Source of the DNA: Leptoclinus maculatus
Taxonomy: Eukaryota > Chordata > Actinopteri > Perciformes > Stichaeidae
NCBI GenBank assembly: GCA_032191485.1
Contig: JAVDOI010000003.1
Coordinates: 2,169,628-2,233,627, forward strand
Direction: 5' to 3'
DNA length: 64,000 nucleotides
Below are positions 11,261-25,034 of the stretch, piece by piece. Made by a program: the position numbers and the translations under genes. The notes below the pieces were generated by a model. That model made no database searches. It saw nothing but the letters and a program-made list of their open reading frames with translations, and was not told the DNA's origin. Position 1 is the stretch's first letter. Each line of letters starts with the position of its first letter.

Positions 11261-12060
11261 GACTGGTTACAGTAAGAACGACACACAGCTTCATGTGTCC
11301 AACAGTGAATTTACTCATTCTGAGCAACATCTTTATTCAATGGAACCTAAAAAATAAAACTTAAAAACATCTCACTTATCGGTGATGTCAGAGAAACTTC
11401 CATCTAATGAATATATTTTTCTTTCTTCTGTTTTTTCATTTATTGTTCTACAATAAGATTTTCCAGAAAAGCCTCCGCTCTGTGAGGAGCTCTCACATAT
11501 TCTGAGCAGCAGCAAGGATTGTGCTGTCGGAACTAATCCCCCGAACAAACACATACATGAAGAATAAATATTATTAGAGACAACAATACCAAAAGCTTGG
11601 AACATAAGGAGGAGGTCGGGGTTGTGGAGGGGGCTACGGGATTAACGTGATTGTACAATAGGTGTACAAAGTGTGAGGTTATGAAGGCTGTGCTGTTCAC
11701 TTAATATAATTGGACGTTGCTAGTCAGCTGATAGCCACAGAGCTGGTGAATGAGTCTGTGATTGTGAGGCATGAATGAAACAGAGGATGGTAATCATGCT
11801 AAGATGCTAAGACTAAAGTGGCCGGTCAATAATGCTGTAACTGACTGGTTAGTTATGGAGGTAAAAACGTTGGAAACTCAAGCACTCATTAACAGAATCA
11901 GCCATAATGCTCCGTGTTGAATTGCTTTAACAGTTGGCATTATTATTCCGATAACATTATGTGCGTTTTATCACAACAACAATTGCGTAAAAAAAGTGTC
12001 TATGTAAGTTTTTTATTTTTAAGTGAATACTTTATACATTAACATAATCTAGGGTTAGCA
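11261..12060. other. Unassigned sequence
   Basis: No motif or repeat recognised. The 77-codon minus frame at 11,372-11,605 has no family likeness. Confidence 0.45.
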
Positions 12061-12069
12061 TTAGCTAGG

Positions 12070-12345
12070 CTAATTGGTAAGTGGGTCCAAGCTTCAATCT
12101 ATGCTGCTCCACGTTCCCCTCTAGAGTTTTGGACGTGTCAGGGACAATGTGTCAGTTTCCACTTGTTACATCCTTTTGCAAAACAGTCTTCCGTCTTCTG
12201 CTTGTTAAGTGCATACACTGCTTTTCAAAATAAACCTCTGAAGTAGGTTGATTTAGTTTTTAGTAAGTCACAAAACAAAAGTACAGTCAAATAACTCAAC
12301 GTTGACTTGGTTTCACACGGGACAGGGACAAGTGAAAGACCTAAT
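12070..12345 (+). repeat. Family A interspersed repeat, copy 2
   Basis: Parallels 4285-4620: 'gttcccctctagag', 'aataaacctctgaagtagg', and 'cttggtttcacacggga'. The middle block with 'gggttaaaataa' is missing here, so it is an internally deleted copy. Confidence 0.7.
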
Positions 12346-12582
12346 AAACCAAAAATAAATAAATAACTGAAAATGACGAGAGATGAAGAATCCCCCCATG
12401 TGTCACAGACCTCTACGGGGTTTGTTAAAGGGCATACGGAATGTGAGCCTGGCATTTATTCACACGGCTAGATATACAGGAAGAGTCCGTAGATCAGAGA
12501 GAGAGAGAGCACGGAGCAGCGTCAAACAGACTTTAAAGATGATGTTGACTTTTCTCACACCACACATGCCAGTGCAGTGGGG

Positions 12583-12583
<1 letters not shown>

Positions 12584-12653
<70 letters not shown>
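12584..12653 (+). repeat. (CA)35 microsatellite
   Basis: A perfect dinucleotide run. Threonine/histidine or cysteine/valine frames through it are artefacts. Confidence 0.97.
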
Positions 12654-12655
<2 letters not shown>

Positions 12656-12696
12656 CCTGCACACAGCCATGCACACAGATTTAATTGGAGGAGAAG

Positions 12697-12698
12697 GT

Positions 12699-12733
<35 letters not shown>

Positions 12734-12734
12734 C
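12697..12734 (+). repeat. (CA)n microsatellite, interrupted by 'tat'
   Basis: Two short CA runs joined by 'cacatatacac'. Confidence 0.9.
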
Positions 12735-12841
12735 AAAGATGCCCACAGACACAGACTCATCAGCAAACATACAAAGCACATAGTCACCCATACGCATACA
12801 GATATACAGATACACATGACAGCAAAGTAAGCTGGTAAAAG

Positions 12842-12844
<3 letters not shown>

Positions 12845-12891
<47 letters not shown>
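12845..12891 (+). repeat. (AC)23 microsatellite
   Basis: A perfect run. It is the third CA array within 310 bp. Confidence 0.95.
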
Positions 12892-12893
<2 letters not shown>

Positions 12894-13734
12894 CCTTTCA
12901 CCTGCATGCCAACAGTTGTCTGATCAGAGCTGTTTTGATGCTTGCCGGCGATGGAATGTGCTCTCCGTGCATGCGTGCTCCAGCGGAAAGCCCAAAGACG
13001 AACAGAGGAACGTCTCAAAGCCCACAGGCTGGAAGAAAGAGAGTGCTGACAGTGACAGAAACACACCCAGATGGTAGCTTCACTGTACCATGGGATCACA
13101 TGTACAGAATTAGATCTGGAACTAGCTGGTGGGAACACGAAATGATGTCACCGTTGCCGATAACAAGACATGTGTGTTGGTGTGTGTTGGTAGACTTTTT
13201 GCACATAAGTTATATAGCCTCTAGTGTTCCTCAGTAAAGAAATGCAGGGGTCTCCCGTGTAATTTAGGCGGATACTCTCCTTTTGCAACGTTAATAATAT
13301 TTATGGGATCAAATTAATAAACATTAAAATCCGTGCTCAAATACACAGGGCCGTCTCTAGGATTTGACGACATTCGGGGCTTAGCCTGGACCTCTGTCAA
13401 AAAAAAAGCTCTATTAATCTATTTTGTTATTGCCTATTATTCTTTATTCAGGTGAAAAATTCAACCAACAGTATCATCAGCCTTCACTGCAGTAGGTAGC
13501 GATGGAGTAGAAGGCAGAGGAACAATCAGTTGTAGAAAAGGATTTGAAAGAGCACTGATTTAAACAGCTGAATGTGTCATCAGTCGTCTGCGTTAACTCC
13601 TCCCGATGAGCGTCTGCCTCTGCTCACCATCGCGGTGCAGTTTGGTGATTGGATGGCTCCGAAAGAAGTGTTGACTTGTCTCATGTTCACAGGCAGGCTG
13701 TTCTCATACAGCGTTCGTAGGTATAGCTCCGAAG
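12892..13734. other. Unassigned sequence
   Basis: A stretch at about 13,345-13,440 begins 'cagggccgtctctaggattt', which resembles the edge of an interspersed repeat, but I cannot name it. Confidence 0.4.
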
Positions 13735-14085
13735 AATGAATGAGCTGCTATCCGTAGATATCCCACAAATTCAATCGGTATAATCCACGTAATCATGAAC
13801 CAGGAAGTATAAAGGCTGCAAAAAAACCAAAGGGAAGGAAGGGAAGACCGCTGTTAGTGCGAGAATTTGATTTATTTGTCACGTAACTTAAGTTACGTCG
13901 CTTCTGTAGTTATTTTAACCCAAACAAGGGCCTTTTCCTAAACCTAAGTACTTTTGTTACCTAAACCTAACTAAGTAGTTTCCTGTGAAGACGGAAGTTT
14001 ATTTTGAAAAGACCATATGCATGAAACGAGCGGAAAGTGACTCGTGTTGCTGGACTTTCGTAGGAAAACATACAAAAAAAATGAG
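13735..14085 (-). repeat. Family A interspersed repeat, inverted copy
   Basis: 'aatcatgaaccaggaagtat', 'taacttaagttacgtcgctt', 'tagttattttaacccaaac', 'acctaactaagtag' and 'cctgtgaag' match 44,095-44,440 in order and orientation. Confidence 0.8.
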
Positions 14086-14098
14086 GAGTAACATTTAG

Positions 14099-14335
14099 TC
14101 AGTTATGTAATCTTTGATTTTCATTGGCCACTTGGAGACAGCATAGTTTCACATAGCCAGACATTTCTCCATAGCGCTGTGTTGGCTCTAAAGAAAAGTC
14201 TGTCTCTACAAATATCATTCTGGTGTAAGGGGGGACATGAACGCCTTGGCTTGTTTGTATTTCTTCAAACCAATCACATTCGTCTTGGGCAGCGCTGAGC
14301 ACAGGATGCGGGGAAGGTGCCCTTGCAAAGTAGAT
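14099..14335 (-). repeat. Family D interspersed repeat
   Basis: Read on the minus strand it has 'cagcgctgcccaagacga', 'tgtgattggtttgaagaa', 'ccagaatgat' and 'cagcgctatggagaaatgtc', a succession I recognise from a common teleost repeat. A 67-codon minus frame runs through it but has no protein likeness. Confidence 0.6.
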
Positions 14336-14359
14336 AGATAGCGGATTATTAAATTATAC

Positions 14360-14690
14360 CCGCAGTCTACATGCTGTTAGTCAGACTAGAGGCAGCATAA
14401 CAAGATGAAAACATCGACAAATTATTACTCTGAAAAGACGGTGAACGTGATAGCAAACAGTATGTACACATCCAGCAGACATGGAGCAACATCAGCACTC
14501 ATTTTGAGTTATGTCTCAGGCCACCTGAGGCCAATATTGACTCTCCTTTTAGCTCGGGTTTGGTCTCCAACAACTCAGTATGTTGTTTTTTCTGAAAATA
14601 TCTGCCTGCTGCTGCTGTAAACTGTGTTGATGAGAGGGCTGAGACTGAACTAAACCACAATGAGATGATAGACACATGCTCTGTAGTGTT
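14360..14690 (+). repeat. Family E interspersed repeat, copy 1
   Basis: Marked by 'atgtacacatccagcagaca', 'tggagcaacatcagcactc', 'ccttttagctcgggtttgg' and 'gtctccaacaactcag'. The last words recur at 45,690. It lies directly beside family D in the opposite orientation. Confidence 0.6.
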
Positions 14691-15494
<804 letters not shown>

Positions 15495-15559
15495 AGATGG
15501 GACAGGTAACACATACAGTAGAAAACTAGAATTCCAACCTTGTGCTTGTATGCCTCTAC

Positions 15560-15735
15560 CAACCAGTCAAGTATCATCCACGTCTGTCCAGAATGACATC
15601 TCTTCATCATTTTATCCTATCAGACATTTGTGTGAAGTTGTTATAATTAGTATAGGAATTCTTGAGTTATGGCCAAAAATGTGTTTGTGAGCTCACAGTG
15701 ACCTTTGACCTTTATATTCAAATCAGTTCATCATT
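15560..15735 (+). repeat. Family F interspersed repeat, left part
   Basis: It contains 'gtgtgaagttgttataatta', 'ttcttgagttatggccaaaa' and 'cacagtgacctttgacc', and stops at 'aatcagttcatcattg'. The sequence that should follow in this family resumes at 16,383, so the copy is split by an insertion. Confidence 0.7.
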
Positions 15736-16382
15736 GGCTGTGTCCGAAATTCCTCACCACTCACTTTATAGTGAGTTTGCCATTTTACAGTGCCGTCCGG
15801 ATGTATAGTGACAATCATTACACGCTGTGTGGACTCAAAGAATCCCATTGTGCATTGTGAACAGAGGACGACGGTCAATAACCGAGATCTTGTGGCAGAG
15901 TTGTGGTGTGAAAATAATAATTTGAATGTGGGCAGAGCGTCACAACACAAACGGCCACAAAGTACTTAGTATTTACTGATTTGGAAAAGTATGCTTATTG
16001 CCCCCACATTGACAATGGCAGGGCGAGCCCATACCGGTACTCCTTTCCATTCCCTTTCACAATAAAAGCCTGAGACAAATACGCTGCATCACTGCTTACT
16101 GGGGGGAACTAAATTCACACAGATCATTTAGTTAAGAGGCAACTACACAAAATAGCTAAGAATATGCATGATGTATAAATGTATTAGCATGTCAATATTT
16201 ATTATGGATGGTCCACCAGCTGACGTTGATCTGGCACGTTTCAACTTGGCGACAGCAGTGGCGTGATTAACGGCTCAGAGAAAATCAGAAAGTCACAAAG
16301 TGTTTTTAATTTTCAATTTTGCAGATGAGCTTACTATGTAGTCACATTGAATAACCTTGATAGTGAGTAGGGAGTGGTGAAT
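15736..16382. mobile_element. 647-bp inverted-repeat DNA element inserted in family F
   Basis: The left end 'ggctgtgtccgaaattcctc' continues into 'accactcactttatagtgag'; the right end 'tagtgagtagggagtggtga' is its imperfect inverse. The outer dozen bases of the left repeat have no partner at the right, so the right end seems trimmed. No transposase is encoded. This fits a nonautonomous DNA transposon. The superfamily is not resolved. Confidence 0.65.
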
Positions 16383-16460
16383 GAGTCCAGGTGGACGTTT
16401 GTGCCAAATCTAAAAGGAATTCCTGAGTATTGCGTTTAGGAGAATGGAATGGGCCCAAGC
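16383..16460 (+). repeat. Family F interspersed repeat, right part
   Basis: 'gagtccaggtggacgtttg', 'tgccaaatct' and 'ggaattcctgag' continue the family F order broken at 15,735. Confidence 0.7.
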
Positions 16461-16610
16461 CCACAGGGAGAGCGCCAGGCTTTGAAGCAAATCTTACATA
16501 GTGGCCAAATGGTGGAATCACAATTTCTGGGTCCATAACGTGATGTCATTGGGCCCAAAAAGGCTTTTCCTCATAGACTTACATTATGAAAGAGTAACTC
16601 AGCGCCTTCA
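16461..16610. repeat. Unclassified interspersed repeat fragment
   Basis: 'gtggccaaatggtggaatc' and 'catagacttacattatgaaa' are words I associate with repeated teleost DNA. Confidence is limited because no second copy lies in the window. Confidence 0.4.
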
Positions 16611-16850
16611 ACGCTGTATCCAGTTCCCTTTGTATATCCATGCTCTGGACACGGCTGTCGCTGGCGCGAAGGCATGATGATAACAGCCAGACAGACAGTT
16701 GCATGTGTCAGGCACAGATGTTCAACTGATGTTCAGGTACTTTTAGAACAGATGTGTGTGCTGTTTATGTGCTCCTTCAAGGCAAAAACACACTCAACAC
16801 ATCATGACAAACTTCAATCCACACACAATTCACGTAATGACCTCCTCCTT

Positions 16851-18636
<1,786 letters not shown>

Positions 18637-18717
<81 letters not shown>
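18637..18717 (+). repeat. (AC)40 microsatellite
   Basis: A perfect run followed by degenerate CA/GC-alternating DNA to about 18,790 (cgcgcgcacacacgcac). Confidence 0.96.
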
Positions 18718-18718
<1 letters not shown>

Positions 18719-19042
18719 TTAAACATGTGCCCCACAAACGCACACACGCAGGCTGTGACGCACAAAGTAGCGCGCGCACACACGCACAGTTAGGTATAGA
18801 CCACACGTGTGTGTTCGTGAGGGCATTTCATAATCGCGTTCCAATGTAATGTTCACGCTGTGGGTAAACAAACACACACACCGCCACCATGTGTGTGTAT
18901 TTACCAGTGCGTGTATGATGGAGAGTGACAACATGCGAGGAACAAGGGACGGGAGTTGTGACCAGCGATTTGGAACCTAAGCTTAAATGCTCAAATTGAA
19001 CAGGTGTTGGGATGGGATCTTAACATGTGTCAGGGAATTTCA

Positions 19043-19060
19043 CCCCCCCCCCCCCCCCCC
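19043..19060 (+). repeat. C18 homopolymer followed by A6
   Basis: An uninterrupted run of C. Confidence 0.9.
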
Positions 19061-19489
19061 AAAAAAGTGTAACTTTGCACAATACTCAGCTAATGACTGC
19101 TGAATAATGTTTCATATGTTTCCACACAGAATGAGCCCTCATGATACCGTGTACTGGCTTGTCTAAGAAGTGTTTCATGAATGTATTGCTCAAACAAGAC
19201 CTGAAGCAACACACTCCCACCAACAGAACCACCCTCGCAACAGTCTGACCACAAAGTGGTACAGTAAAATGTATTGATGTAAGGCTGGTGATTTAGCTTC
19301 CTCCAATCTCCTCTATACCAAAAGCTCAACAAAATGAAGTTGCATGTCAAAGTTCCCCGACTACAACTCCATTGCGCTCCAAAATGACGCTGTTTTAATT
19401 GTTGGTGTGATCACATCCTCAGACCATATTAATTGTTGATGGTGAAATCCACAAAACAACTGGGAAACAGCTATTCAAATGAGTCAGTA

Positions 19490-19715
19490 ATGACACACAT
19501 TGTTAAAGCTGCTCAATACAATAGTCAGAGCATATCTATAACCTTCATATGGCTGTTAACATGGCGACAGCTAAGCCGACGTCGAGCAGCTAACAGCGCT
19601 AACAGTGCAAATGACTGCATCGGTGCTGACAGAGCTAACAGTGTTTACCTGAGAGGGGAAGTGCTTTCCTTCCACAGCGTTATCAGCTGTAACGACAGCC
19701 TACATTGAGCACATC
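19490..19715 (+). repeat. Family G interspersed repeat, copy 1
   Basis: 'ttaacatggcgacagctaag', 'gagcagctaacagcgctaac', and 'acagagctaacagtgtttac' are shared in order with 38,483-38,716. The family is rich in 'gctaac' words. Confidence 0.65.
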
Positions 19716-20690
19716 TGTCTGTGGCACGCCAGGTGTGTGCTATGGGAATCAAATGACATCATTTTACATGAGGCGATGTGGCATGGCTGGTTTGTTTCGC
19801 CCTTTATTGATCTCCATGCCCCCTAGCACTTCTTGCCATCATAGATAGATGGATATACCGACAGAAAGACAGACATAGATTTGCCTTCTGACACTGAGCA
19901 AGCTTTGTACACTAATATTCACTTACCTCAAAAACGATAATAAAAGAAAGTCAGCCAGAAGCCAAGCTTCGGACGCTTTGGACGGTAACAATAGTTTCCA
20001 GGCAGCTCCTACAGCTGACTGGCCTTTACCTTCCTCCTGACAAAAGGAGAGGAAGGCTAATTTTACCTTGTCTGCTGTCTGCAGTGGAGCCACTGAGCCA
20101 CAACACTGGTATGCTGCAGACACCACCTCACAGCATGCCGTCTCTCTCTCCCTCTCTCCGTCTCTCTTTGTAAGCCGGTCAACTCCAGCACCACAACCAT
20201 CATTAAAGCGTTCTGGCTGATCACACCCTTTAATTGGACCATACAAGCGCCCGGGCAAAATGGCGCCTTGTTAGCTCAGCTGCAGAGCGAACAAACAAAC
20301 AAGCAAATAAATGAGGGTATAAACAAACCCCACAGAAGCTTCACTGTGGAATGTGGACCTGGTAAGAAGCAAAGACTGGGCTGACCTGCAAGCACAGGGA
20401 CTTTTAAGGAGACAAGTCGCCTCATATTGTAGAAGGATCAGGGGCTGTCCTATCTGCTACATTTACTTTGACTGATTTTGTCTGTGGTTTTGTGGAAGCA
20501 GTTTATATTTCACCAACTAACGAGTAAGAGAACCCCTACTAAATGTAACACAGTTGCAATTTGGTTGCCATTTAGAGGAAAATGAATACCAAGCATTCAT
20601 TAGTGGCATGGGTGGCCCCTGTGGAACTTCTCATGGTGGCAGTAATGTTGTGCTTTACCCATTGAATTATAAGATATTTTCTTATTTAGA
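19716..20690. other. Unassigned sequence
   Basis: The longest minus frame, 111 codons at 19,923-20,258, crosses a tctctct tract and has no family likeness. Confidence 0.45.
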
Positions 20691-20799
20691 GCATTTAATA
20701 TGGAAATAGCTCTATATTTGTTACCATGTACTTAATATTCACACACCTTTCTACATAGCTGGCACAAAACAGGTTTCTCTTCTCCTCCTCTCTGCATTG

Positions 20800-21035
20800 T
20801 AACATTTTCCATTTAGCGCTGAGGGGACTTGGAGAATTCAGTGGGTTGTTTCACTTTCACGCTTTGCTGAAGAAAAAGCGAGGATCATCTGGAGGTAGTT
20901 GCTACAAGTCACCTTGGCGTTGCTTTTACGCTAACGGGGTGGCAGATAATTCAAGGTTGTTAATGCCGCACAGTCACCACCAAATGCAGCTCCTCTAATT
21001 CACTGACAGCGGTATGATGTTGTTGCTTCACTGAT
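20800..21035. promoter_or_regulatory. Candidate conserved noncoding block
   Basis: A non-repetitive stretch with balanced composition, 'agcgctgaggggacttgg', 'cagataattcaagg', 'cctctaattcactgacag' and 'tgattatgaacag'. The look is that of a vertebrate enhancer. There is no direct proof, and other genomes were not compared. Confidence 0.25.
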
Positions 21036-21339
21036 TATGAACAGTTATGATACCCACACATTACTGATTCTAGCTGGGGGGTAGTTTTTCTTCTTACAGG
21101 CACTTGGTGTCTTGCTCAAGGGCACTTCTGCAGGTCGTCTGTCACAGGAACTTTAAAGCAACTATGAGAACATTTTATTTTGGGTTGATTTCGATGGTCC
21201 CTGTGTTGTTTGCATCCTTTTTCCTACGCCTTGATCTCTCTATTACCATAACCAAGTACTTCATTTAAAAATAATCACAATGTGTACCTGGCCCTCAGCA
21301 CATCAGTTTAGAATTAAACTTGATCTCATGGGAAGGCGT

Positions 21340-21480
21340 ATTAATAGCGTTATTTATACATTTTACGTCACATCGTCACAATTAGGTTAAGGCAACCAAA
21401 GCACTTATGTTTTGGAAAAACATCATGGTTGGGCTTAAAATAAAGATGTAAACTAATTCAGACTTAAACCATGTAACATG
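21340..21480 (+). repeat. Family A fragment
   Basis: 'aggttaaggcaaccaaagca', 'aaacatcatggttggg' and 'cttaaaataaagatg' parallel 36,605-36,680. Confidence 0.6.
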
Positions 21481-22200
21481 AATACGGAATCCTTTGCACA
21501 TACAGCAAAGATCAGCCTGGACTTCAATTCTATCTTGAAATGTTTGAAATTCTGGTCTTGCAAGAACACACACACTGTGTTTGCACAGGAAGGGGGAGGT
21601 TGGGTGGCACAACACAAGACTGTATAAGACAAGTGCAGCTTTCATAAACCGAATGTTTATGTTCTATTTAAAGAGGTATAGCTATTTTGAACATCGCCGA
21701 TTGTCATGTCTGCAACAACTAATGAAACAAGGCCCGAGCTGAAAATGACTGTAATTATCCTTTAAGCACACTCGGTAGTCAAGCGGTTTGTTGTTTGGTT
21801 AGGTTATGGTCAGGGCACTGCTTTGGTGCTCTCTATGTTGCGCACTAAACAGGACACCTTATTGAGGACAGAGTGAGAGAGGAGCGATCCCCTCCCTCCC
21901 TCTGACTCTCTGACCTTCTCAAAATGGGTAGAGCAAGAGCGAGCAAGCAGAGGGAGGAGTGGAGCGAGGGAGAAGCCATTTATCTCGCTAACCTCCCCCT
22001 CCATTACCAACACCACCACCACCCAAGTGGGGCAGTGAAGCTGAAGGTGAGAGTGGCTCAACCCTGCCACCAACGCCACAGCTTCAAAATCCAACCTGTC
22101 GCGCCGAAGCATCCTCCACCCGGTGAACACCTTGAATTTGCACTCATACAAGCATGCAATAATAACACAATAGCAGATTAACCATCAGGTTTGTGCACAT
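21481..22200. other. Unassigned sequence
   Basis: Purine-rich at 21,870-21,975; no coding motif. Confidence 0.4.
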
Positions 22201-22280
22201 ACAACACACACACACGCACACACACCATAACATCCATCACAGCCACCCTGGGCTCTGTTGATCCTCCTACTGACAGCCAA

Positions 22281-22281
<1 letters not shown>

Positions 22282-22315
<34 letters not shown>
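22282..22315 (+). repeat. (TG)17 microsatellite
   Basis: A perfect TG run preceded at 22,204-22,225 by an imperfect CA run, so the two could pair in a single strand. Confidence 0.95.
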
Positions 22316-22316
<1 letters not shown>

Positions 22317-23020
22317 ACACGGCGCTGCATAGAGCAGACATGCCTGGCTGATCACACTGCGCCGGGGCCTCCCAGACGAACTGTCATCACCAATTAGCAC
22401 ATACACTAACAACTGACAACCCATAATGTAGACGCAGTATTGTGTCAGAGCAGACTCTACCGGATCACACGGACACTTTTTAATCTACCGTATGTTAATA
22501 GTAGTAACATCGTATATTTCAAGTACTGACCGCACTGTACACGTGTGAGGTGCGTGCACTGTATTTGAGTGTTTATTTCCATCTTTAGCTGCCATCTACT
22601 TCTATATTTCAGAAGTTGTTTTTTTCACCACACTATATCACATGATCTGCAGTTACCAAATTGCAAATGATGGTTTTGTCAACAAATTTAATATCAGCCT
22701 GTAAAATAAACCCAGTATATATTGTACGTACAAAATGCTGCTTATATGTGACTCATTTGGTGATAATAATCCAATATAATCTTATATACCAAGTCATTTT
22801 ACGTGACTAACATGACTAATGCTGGATCTTTACTTGTAATGGAGTATCTTCAAATTGTATTGCTACTTTTTTGCCACGTTAACATGGATCTATGGATGAC
22901 ACTACTTCCTCCTTTGCTCCCAATGGACAAGTCATAATAAGCTTCTAAAGGGTCTTCATCACTTGAACATATATATATATAGTTATGAGGCTTACCACAA
23001 TATGTTTGGAGGCAATGCTG
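22316..23020. other. Unassigned AT-rich sequence
   Basis: A short (AT)6 run lies at about 22,969-22,980. Nothing else is recognised. Confidence 0.4.
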
Positions 23021-23400
23021 TGTATGCCAAGCAGCACTTATCTGTTCTGGAGGCCTTTGCTTTGAACAACATATTACTTCATATCATATCTCGTTTCATT
23101 TTCACCAAACCATAAATGGAGCTTTGCCATCATCGCTGACATCCAGAGGTGCTGCAGAACAAGGTGAAAGAGGAGCAAATAAGCTGTAAGAGTAATCGGC
23201 GTAACATCAAACCCCCGCCTGCCATCAGCTGCAGTGCTCTCTGCACCAGAGCTATCAAACTGTGCAGCTTGCTTAATTAGCAAACAGTTAAGTGTTACAA
23301 TCCGCCTTGAGTGTCCCTTGCTAAGCTCACATCTTTTCCATTTTGACTCTTGGACGTGGCCCAAATGCACCGTGGAACATAGTAACAATCCCGCGGTATG
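23020..23400. promoter_or_regulatory. Candidate conserved noncoding block
   Basis: Unique-looking sequence with 'gcagcttgcttaattagcaa', 'ataaatggagctttgccatc' and 'gcctgccatcagctgcag'. The TAATTA core is a homeodomain-type site. Assignment rests on texture alone. Confidence 0.3.
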
Positions 23401-23447
23401 GACTCGGATGTGGAACCCTCACATTGATGAGTGTGTGTTAATGGTGT

Positions 23448-23470
23448 GGGGGGGGGGGGGTGGGGGGGGG
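23448..23470 (+). repeat. G-run pair (G13, T, G9)
   Basis: Near-homopolymer G on the + strand. Confidence 0.9.
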
Positions 23471-24540
23471 TACTTACAATGCAGTGTGTGTGGAGTGATG
23501 GGGTGTTTTAGCGGGCTTTAGGCCATCGATGCCGGATAAGACTCCATCCGCAATGCAATGTATTAATAGCGTTGCCCTGGTTTGGTTGCTGGCACCCTCT
23601 AAAAATCACACACACACATCCCATAACCCTGATCCAGCTGCCACCGTGCAGCCTTTCTGTGTGGCTTGGCTGCCCTTCAAGAAGTGTGTGTGTGGAGCTG
23701 TCTCTATCTGACCCTCTGCTGATGTGTGTGTGTGGGAGTGTGTGTCCGCGAGGGTCCATGTGTACACTTTAATACCCTTTTTGGCTCTTCCTGCAAACAG
23801 ATGGAAAAAAAATTGGTTAACTGCTGTAAATTACGAGTATACGCGTGTTTACACCTGTGTTTCTGCAGCGATGGGCTCGTAAACACACACACACACACAC
23901 ACACACGGACACCTCCACATAACACACCTACGTACACATGTGCAAATGTCGATTAATACGAACACGTTTCCCCACATTTCTGTGGCAAACAAATTCCTTC
24001 CTCATTTCAACTTTTCCATCTCTCTTTGGATTTGAAATTCTCCAAAATCTCCTCTAACCGCTGACAGGTCTTCTGTTTCCTCCTGTGTCACATTGTCCTC
24101 ATCTCAAAGTCTCTCACTGGACTGCCGGAGTCTCAGTTTCACATGCTGAAGAGATCGTAAACCACAGAAAAGATGTGGTTTGAGAGAGTGAGACGGGGAA
24201 TCAGCTGGTATGAGATCACTTCAGTGTTCAGAGATCACTTCAGAGTGTTCTGAGAGGCTGCCACAGTAACTGTGCAGCTGTGAGTCATAACCCCGACCTC
24301 ACACCACGTGTTTGACTGCAGTTGAATGTCAGAAAGACATGAAAGAAGTTTGGGTGATTGGGCCGATTTAGCACTTGATTTCTGGTCATCTGACCATGAA
24401 AGAAAATAAATGAACGTGAATGTCACATTTTATTCTGATATTTGCATTTAGCTTCTTTTTTTGTATTGATGTTTTTTTATATATAAACACATTTGTGGAT
24501 AATCGGGCCATTTCTCGAGCAAAATCTAGGTTTTTATGTG
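23471..24540. other. Unassigned sequence around the CA run
   Basis: Several short TGTG/CACA tracts. No gene is supported. Confidence 0.4.
23879..23907 (+). repeat. (CA)n microsatellite
   Basis: A short CA run. Confidence 0.85.
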
Positions 24541-24772
24541 ATTGAATAATCTAGCTATCAATCTGTCTATCTCTATAAATATCTCCATCCATCTATCTCT
24601 ACGTATCTATATCTTTATTATTCTATATATTTCTCTTTATATCTATCTCTTCTATACATTTCTGTCTATCTCTATCATCTTTAAATATATCTCTATCTTT
24701 ATCTCTATTTTTATCCATCTACCTTTATATATCTTCTTCTGTCTATATCTCCATGTATCTATATCAACCTAC

Positions 24773-24847
<75 letters not shown>

Positions 24848-24866
24848 CATCTATCTATCTGCAACC
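24541..24866 (+). repeat. (ATCT)n tetranucleotide array with degenerate flank
   Basis: An essentially perfect ATCT run of about 18 units from 24,773 to 24,846, then 'ccatctatctatct'. The 230 bp before it are a decayed form of the same repeat (atctctat, atctatat). The isoleucine/serine/tyrosine/leucine frames here are repeat artefacts. Confidence 0.95.
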
Positions 24867-24987
24867 CTCTGCACCCTCAGACTCCTTCTTCTTATCTATA
24901 AATACTGTAAATATTGTACACACACGCACACACTCACACGCACATTTTCCTGGTGAGCGCTCTCTGACCCCAGTCAGGATTAAGTGC

Positions 24988-24990
<3 letters not shown>

Positions 24991-25032
<42 letters not shown>
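24991..25032 (+). repeat. (GT)21 microsatellite
   Basis: A perfect run. Confidence 0.95.

Positions 25033-25034
<2 letters not shown>

Noticed and set aside
12383..12838. A 151-codon frame through the CA arrays
   Set aside because: It is driven by CA dinucleotides (THTH residues) with no motif outside the repeat. The same holds for all CV/TH-rich frames at 12.5-13.1, 15.3, 16.7-17.0, 18.6, 28.4-29.1 and 62.0 kb.
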